Below, piece after piece: positions 58,034 through 64,000 of a stretch of 64,000 bases of DNA. The stretch is from contig MOWL01000089.1 of NCBI GenBank assembly GCA_002110485.1, positions 682,001 to 746,000 of the forward strand. The letters run 5' to 3'. The translations under genes were made by a program, and so were the position numbers. This DNA comes from Emergomyces orientalis (Eukaryota; Ascomycota; Eurotiomycetes; Onygenales; Ajellomycetaceae). The stretch's first letter is position 1. The number at the start of each line of letters is the position of its first letter. The notes under the pieces were generated by a model, which was given only the letters and a program-made list of their open reading frames with translations, searched no databases and was not told the DNA's origin.

Positions 58034-59185
58034 CTAAATAGTAGGCAGGATATCATCGTCTTCCTCATTATCATCGTCATGCATCACATCCTGCTTGGCC
58101 TTACCAAGCTGCCTCCTTGGCTCAAAGCCTTCGATCGAGCCACCATGTAAATCCTCCGCGCGCAACGACGGAGCTTGCACCCGGCCAGCAGCTTCAGTAC
58201 TACTTAGCTGTTTCTCAAAGATATTCACTCCAACCCGTCCCACATCCAGCCCGGGCTGGGGTGATCTATCCCCCCTTTCCATAGCGAGCGTAGCCTGACC
58301 AGCTTCCCCATTATCATGATGATCACCATCACGAACAGCCAACTGACTCATCCCATCCACAATCGCCTCCGGTTCCAGGCTCTTATCGCTAATCACTAGC
58401 TGGCGCATAGCCTCTTCGACATCATTCGCTTCCTTTACCTGTTCTTCCTGCACTAACACCTCCTTCCCCTTCATCCTAATCCTCTCCCTCCTCGCCCTCC
58501 CTTCCTCCAACAGTATAATCTGCTCCGGCTGCGCCTGTTCCCTCCCCACAGCCCCCCTCTCCCAAGCCGGCTGCTCAATCAATTGCACACGAATATACAT
58601 AGCCCGCTCCGCACACTCATCCGAACACCACTTCTCAATCTGCTCTTTCGGCACAACCCTCATTTCTTTCCCGCGGCCACCAGGCCCGCTCCCTTTCTTG
58701 CCCCATACAACTCTAAATTTCGCCCTGGGGTCTTCTTTCCTACGTTCATTGGCACAGAGGACGTAGCCGCAACGGCCATCGATGTTTCGTTCTAGGATTA
58801 GGTTGTCGTAGTCGGAGGGTTGGAAGGGGATCAGGGCTTCTTTGAAGGCCTTGGCATCTGCGGGGAGTGGTGAAGAGGCTTGGGCGATTGGGGAGCTGGG
58901 GAAGGACAGGAGTTCTTCGATGCGGGAGAGGATTAGGGATTCGGTGTCTTTGCGGGCTTGGATTTGATTGGCGTGGTGGAGCGCTATGGCTAGATGGCGG
59001 GGGTCTGGGGCTGGTTTACGTTGTTTGGATATGGTTTTTGGTTTGGTGGTTGTGGTTGTAGTTGTGGTTGTGCGAGGGGAGTTTGTGTTTGTTGAGGGTG
59101 GGGTTTGTTTGGCGAGAGCTGCGTGTATTGAAGGGAGGGAGGATTTCATGGTGGATGATCCTCGAGGCGCGGCGTTGTTGGACAT
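58034..59185 (-). CDS. rtr1: Rtr1/RPAP2-type RNA polymerase II CTD phosphatase
   Basis: Single exon, 383 aa. The Rtr1 zinc-binding domain spans about residues 60-205: LERNIDGRCGYVLC supplies Cys139 and Cys144, and WCSDECAERAMYIRVQL supplies Cys187 and Cys191. In several homologues the last ligand is His; here it is Cys. A Thr run (TTTTTTTTT) lies at about 39-47. The C-terminal 150 residues are low complexity and end in an acidic tail (DDDNEEDDD). Rtr1 removes phosphate from the RNA polymerase II C-terminal repeat (Ser5/Tyr1) and helps polymerase import. Start chosen at the ATG at 59185. Confidence 0.88.
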   Translation of the reverse strand: MSNNAAPRGSSTMKSSLPSIHAALAKQTPPSTNTNSPRTTTTTTTTTKPKTISKQRKPAPDPRHLAIALHHANQIQARKDTESLILSRIEELLSFPSSPIAQASSPLPADAKAFKEALIPFQPSDYDNLILERNIDGRCGYVLCANERRKEDPRAKFRVVWGKKGSGPGGRGKEMRVVPKEQIEKWCSDECAERAMYIRVQLIEQPAWERGAVGREQAQPEQIILLEEGRARRERIRMKGKEVLVQEEQVKEANDVEEAMRQLVISDKSLEPEAIVDGMSQLAVRDGDHHDNGEAGQATLAMERGDRSPQPGLDVGRVGVNIFEKQLSSTEAAGRVQAPSLRAEDLHGGSIEGFEPRRQLGKAKQDVMHDDDNEEDDDILPTI

Positions 59186-60423
59186 TCTTGCGGTAAGATA
59201 TTTTATTGTACCTTGGGGGTAGAACAGAAGGGGGTCGAAAGGATGCGACCCAAGTGATCTGTGTGTCCCTTTTGCCTTCTGCCTTTTCCCTCCTTTTTCT
59301 CTCCCTTTTAGGTACTTGATGAAGCAGCGACCAGAAACGTGTAGGCTATTAATAATAGTAATCCGTACACCCGTCGGGGCTAGGTTAGGAGTGTAGTATA
59401 GCCAATTTCTAACCAGCAGCTAGTTGGATATCAGAAACCATTCAAGTTTCAACCAGGAGGGGGTTCTTTAATTCAGGTTGCCGTTTCAGGAGCCTGTAGC
59501 CAGAAGTATTAGCACTGAAGACAGCCAGACAGACAGACAGACAAGCAAGAAACACAACCAGTATCCTTCTTCCAACTCACAACTTTCTTATCAAGTGGTG
59601 GTTGTATGTCAATCAAATGTCATTCGTCGGCAGTGGCGTGGGGCGGCGACATAACATCACTCTAACCAGTTTATTTACAGTTTATTTAACTACTAACCAA
59701 ATTACGGACTAATTATTTATTTATTAACCAGCCACAGCTCGGATCAGACTTCCCCCTACAAACCGCTCCACTATAACCACCACCAACCACCACCACTACT
59801 ACCATACAACGACGATAACTACTATCACTTCGCCTTGGGTTGTTGACACTTTTTGCTGCCCTACCAGATACCATTTCCATTCCTACATTCCTTTATCCTC
59901 TAATGTTTTTGGCCTAATATCCATCTCTGTCTGGCCCCGCAAACTCTCGGCTCCATCTCTCGACTGTTGCTGGTGAGGCTTCGCTCCCCTCGCCTCCCCT
60001 CCCTCCCCCGCTTGTTCTCCTAGGCCTATTTGTGGTACTCATATGCATATTTTAAACTACCAGACAAACCCTGTTTCGCTGCTGACGTGTGCTGCGGTGT
60101 TTATTTAGGCCCATGAAGGTTTACCGTTTCAGCCTCTATTAGCAAGCCCTGCGCAAACGAAGAAGCCCTAATCAAATAATTGGTCTGCTTCGGAAAATAT
60201 ATATTTTTTGGTGGTTTGTTGTTGTTTTTGCTGCTGCTGCTGCTGCTGCCGTCGCTGTTGCTGTCGTCTTCAGCCCTGGGGTAAAACGAGGGAACAGCCG
60301 CAGCCGCCCCTTAATTACTCCGTGCACCCACCAAGAACCCGAAACTAAACCCCGCGCTGTACACGTTTGTTTATTTGAAAGTTCAGCACGGCTTCTGCGA
60401 GGTGAATACAACCGTCCTACCAA
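59186..60423. other. Divergent region with simple repeats
   Basis: 1.2 kb between rtr1 and the Bbc1-like gene. Contains (GACA)n at about 59526-59545, (TTTA)n at about 59716-59728, and a GCT run at about 60227-60250. CT-rich leader before 60424. No coding signal. Confidence 0.6.
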
Positions 60424-63400
60424 ATGTCCGGCGTTCCGTTTACAGTCAAGGCGGTGTTTGAGTACACATCCGAGCACGAAGATGATCTCAATTTTTCAGT
60501 CGACCAGATCATCAAGGTAACCGCGGAGGAGGATGATGACTGGTACTTAGGAGAATATGTGGATGAGTCGGGTTCCAAAAAGGAGGGGATTTTCCCCCGG
60601 AATTTTGTCGAGAGATATGAACCCCCCGCACCACCTCGACCTACAAGACCTTCGAGGCCGAGAAAGGAGCCAGAACTCCCTGCTGCTGCTACTGCTCCTT
60701 CGACCGAACCCACTCTCGCCACCGCCCCTGCACCAGCGTCCCCTAAGATCCTAAATGAACGCGCTGAACCAGAACTAGAGCAAGTTCCAATAATGCCAAA
60801 TGTAGCACCAGAACCTCAGCTACCACCAGTGCCACAACCGGTTGAAACTGTTCAAGCTACTTCTGCCGCGCCGGTTGCGCCACCTTCCCCCAAACCCGCT
60901 GAGGCACCACAGCCTACACAAAAGCCAGTAGCGAAGGCTGCGCCTCCCGCAGTAGCAGAAAAACCTACAGGTTCCTCATTTAAAGACCGCATCGCCGCAT
61001 TTAATAAACCCGCAGCTGCTCCGATCACCCCATTCGACCCGAATAAGCCAACCTCCGCTGCCTCTTTTATCAAGAAACCGTTTATTGCTCCTCCCCCGAG
61101 CAGAAACGCTTACGTGCCACCACCTGTTGAACAGCCCCAGAAGATATACAGGCGCGAAGAAGACCCCGACATCGTGGACCGTGCCAGCCATGATAGACCT
61201 GCATCCGAGCGCCCCGTTGTATCTGCAGACACACCTGGCGAGACGGAGGACCAGCCAAAGCCTACAAGTTTGAAGGAGAGGATTGCACTACTACAAAAGC
61301 AACAACTTGAGCAAGCAGCACGTCATGCAGAAGCAGCTCAGAAAAAGGAGAAGCCCAAGAAGCCTCCTAAGAAGCGCATGGAGTCTCAGGAACAGACGGA
61401 ACAAACTAGTTATGTTCATGGCACTGAATTGGAACGAACCGAAACATCCGAAACTGCTAAGGATTCAAATGCCGCGGCTGTCCTCCCTGAAGGTGGCCAA
61501 TCACCCGAAAGAGTTGGCTCTCCTACACAACCCTCCAGGGAACTCACCAGTGATACCAACGATGCGGACAATTCTGGTGCTGGAGATACCGAAGAAGCCG
61601 ACGAAGCTTCTACCGGAAGGGAGGACACTGACGAACAACCTCCCGAGTCAAGTAGAAAGCACACCTTGGATACCAAACAGGCTGTAGAAGGCGAGAATGA
61701 AGAGGGGGAAGAAGGGGAAGACGAGGAGGATGAGGAAATGGATCCCGAGATTCGACGACGCATGGAGATTCGTGAACGAATGGCTAAAATGAGTGGAGGT
61801 ATGGGCATGATGGGAATGTTTGGTCCTCCCGGAGGACTCCCACCCGCCGGGGGATTTCGAAAGTCGAAGGCGACTGCTGCCAATTCCGAGCGGAAAGCTT
61901 CTGAGGATCAGCAGCATTCTTCCTCCGCAATGCATGCGCCTCCCGTCCCTCGAATGGGCCTGCCAGGAATGCATACCAAGAAGACCGTGGAGCCAGCTTC
62001 GGAAGTAGGCGAGGAAGAGGAAGAGCAGGAGGCTCAGCCAACTTCCGTTCGGAGATCTACGGAACCACCTGTCGAAAAGGCGCACAAACCCCATTCTGAA
62101 CTTTCAACAGCCTCTGCAGACCGCGCAGCGCCACCGCTTCCACCTCAAGGTATATACTTTTTCCGTTTTAGACATTGATATATGGAGGAGATAATCTAAT
62201 ATTGGCTTTTTCATAGACCGACCGGCGCACGGACCTCAATCAAACCTCGCCAGGCCCGCCCCCCCGCCAATTCCAACGGAGCTTCCTGCTCCCCCCGTTC
62301 CCGCAGAATGTAAGTTATTTATATGAGCTCTCTACTTGTTCCGCAGATGCTAATAAGTTTTCCGAAGCTCGCCCACCCACATTGCCATCGAGACCTATTG
62401 CCTCACCAAGCCTTGGAAGCGAATCTGATGACGAACTCTCCGCTCCTCAAGGTGCGGGCCAGAAGTCTTCAGACGCCGGTTTGGATCTTTCAGATAAGAA
62501 TGGGGACCCGCAGTCGCTGGGATCTTCGTTCAGTCCTCAGGCATCTGGGGGTCTAAAGTCGCCTACTATTCGTGCAGAAAAGCGTGCCAGCCGTGGCCCT
62601 CCACCAATACCCCTTGCCAGTCCTCCTTTGCCTTCGCCCAGCCACACTCGCCCACCTCCCCCACCGCCGCCCATGCCTGGCCGTAGGTCTACTAGTGACA
62701 GCAAAATGAGCGTCTCCACTCCAACCGCCATTTCGGAGGGAAACAAAAGCGAGGAGGAAGTTACTGAGTACGATGGAGATTATGACACGGACATTGCGTC
62801 TGGAGTCAAGCACAAAGATGCTTTGAAGGCGCATGGGCGCGATTCAAGCTTTGATGAAGACACCATAACCGATGAGTTTTCTGCACAGTCTCCTAGAAGC
62901 CCACAGGAGATACAGCCTCCTCCTATTCCACCCGCTGGTGCTCCCCGTGCAGTTCCTCCCCCGCCACCCACTCAGCCACCGAAGCATGCGCGAAAATCTG
63001 CAGACATGCCTAGAGGCCCTCCCCCACCAGTGCCCCCTTCCAAAGATCAAACTGGAAACGAAGCGGATGACAGCGAGGACTATGACCCATTCCGCTATAG
63101 TGCCCGCCCACCCGTACCTCCCGGTGGACCTCCTAGCGTACCTCCTACTGCCCCGCGAGTTGAATTAAACCTACCAATGCGAACCCCACCCGCCGAAGAT
63201 GACGATAATGATCTATACTCAGCATCTCTCTCTCGTCCGCCCCAGCAACAGCAACCTGCTGCTGAGAGGGCGACTCCTGGGCCTCCACCATCGTGGAACC
63301 CACCAAGACAGTCCATTGATGCTCTCAGATCCACGCCAAACACTCGAAGATCAATGGACGTTTCGCGCCCCACTGTAGACCAAGGATATATCGCAGGCGA

Positions 63401-64000
63401 CGTGGACTTGGGCGCCAGCTCACTCTGGTGGACACAACCCAACATGCCACCACCAGACTTCCAGAAACGGCGTGATGTCCTATTCGAGGTGGAACAGTCC
63501 ACCCCAACCAACCGCGGCGGCGACACCACCGTCTCCAAAGCCGTCTACATCCTCTTCATGGATTACTCACAGACCATAATAAACGTCCAATTTGACTCCA
63601 AAAACCCCATCGACGCCATTCTCGAGCAGCGCCACGAACCCCCTCCCCAACGCCTCCGCCAAGACCAGCTTGAAAGCGCCCACGAGCAATTCGGTACCCG
63701 CATCTCCGACGCCGTCACCGCAAAGCAAAACGGCATAGTCGGTGACGGCACCCCGCACGGCCTCATCCTATCCCTCCTAACCCCTCTCTCCGACGCTCTT
63801 CCCCCCATCGGCACCCGCTCCTACGGCTCCCTCGTCTATGCCAACCTCGCCAACGCCTCCGTGCAGCAGGTCGACGAGATCCGCGCGGGCGATATTGTCA
63901 CATTCCGCAACGCGCGGTTCCAGGGCCATCGCGGGACGATGCATCAGAAGTATAGCGCCGAGGTCGGCAAGCCGGATCATGTGGGTGTTGTTGTTGATTG
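60424..64000 (+). CDS. bbc1: Bbc1/Mti1-like SH3 actin-patch protein, partial
   Basis: Three exons visible: 60424-62149, 62217-62309 and 62347 to the window edge, joined in phase 1 each time; about 1157 codons seen and the 3' end is missing. An N-terminal SH3 domain covers residues 5-62 (ALYDY-like AVFEYTSEHEDDL, DDDWYLGEY, GIFPRNFVERYE). Long Pro-rich segments, several KPTSLKERIALLQ / SFKDRIAAF-type repeats and an acidic coiled region (about 425-460) follow. The C-terminal globular domain begins near 63400 (SLWWTQPNMPP, YILFMDYSQTIINVQFD) and includes GDIVTFRNARFQGHRG. This layout matches Bbc1/Mti1, which binds type I myosin tails and restrains Las17/WASP at endocytic actin patches. Confidence 0.9.

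Noticed and set aside
1..64000. CRISPR array, operon or prophage
   Set aside because: Eukaryotic gene structure throughout; no regularly spaced repeats or phage genes.

Overview
This is eukaryotic DNA from a filamentous ascomycete. Genes carry short GT-AG introns (54-167 nt), one gene encodes a Zn2Cys6 regulator with a fungal-specific transcription factor domain, and the family set (TOR with an FRB domain, Mrp51, Rps17, Rtr1, a Bbc1-like SH3 protein, a dysferlin-domain peroxin) is typical of Eurotiomycetes. The SRPK-like kinase relic and an AT-rich, transposon-laden flank next to GC-balanced genes suggest Onygenales, possibly Ajellomycetaceae. That placement is inference from gene content, not a database result.

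1-10.7 kb is a transposon graveyard. A decayed retroelement on the minus strand (Gag, zinc knuckle and protease-like pieces) is split by a young Ty1/copia element at 631-6268, with 332-bp LTRs that differ at one base and a CTTAG target duplication. To the right lie a 5'-truncated, very AT-rich LINE tail (RNase H plus CCHC motif, one internal TGA) and two 587-bp direct repeats that differ by C/T and G/A transitions, a RIP-like pattern. At 11.3-12.1 kb is a broken protein kinase.

13.5-25.4 kb: a dysferlin-domain peroxin of the Pex23/Pex30 family (plus), a 269-bp MITE 31 bp past its stop, an NAD(P)-binding SDR-like gene (minus), then about 7.6 kb with no gene I can support. 25.4-33.4 kb: a 1248-aa disordered protein and a BTB-like protein. 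35.3-36.3 kb: a myo-inositol oxygenase gene that looks dead (4-bp tandem duplication plus a ruined C-terminus). 37.4-41.4 kb: a methyltransferase and a Zn2Cys6 regulator share a 536-bp divergent promoter. 44.1-45.9 kb: a TMEM135-like membrane protein.

46.8-64 kb is a dense housekeeping block: TOR kinase (minus, five coding exons), Mrp51 (plus), ribosomal protein S17 (plus), the CTD phosphatase Rtr1 (minus), and a Bbc1/Mti1-like actin-patch SH3 protein that runs off the right edge. TOR controls ribosome production, and two ribosomal protein genes sit beside it. I found no CRISPR array, tRNA, rRNA gene, or multi-gene system that I would call new; the best leads are the MITE, the dead inositol oxygenase and the mutation patterns in the left flank.
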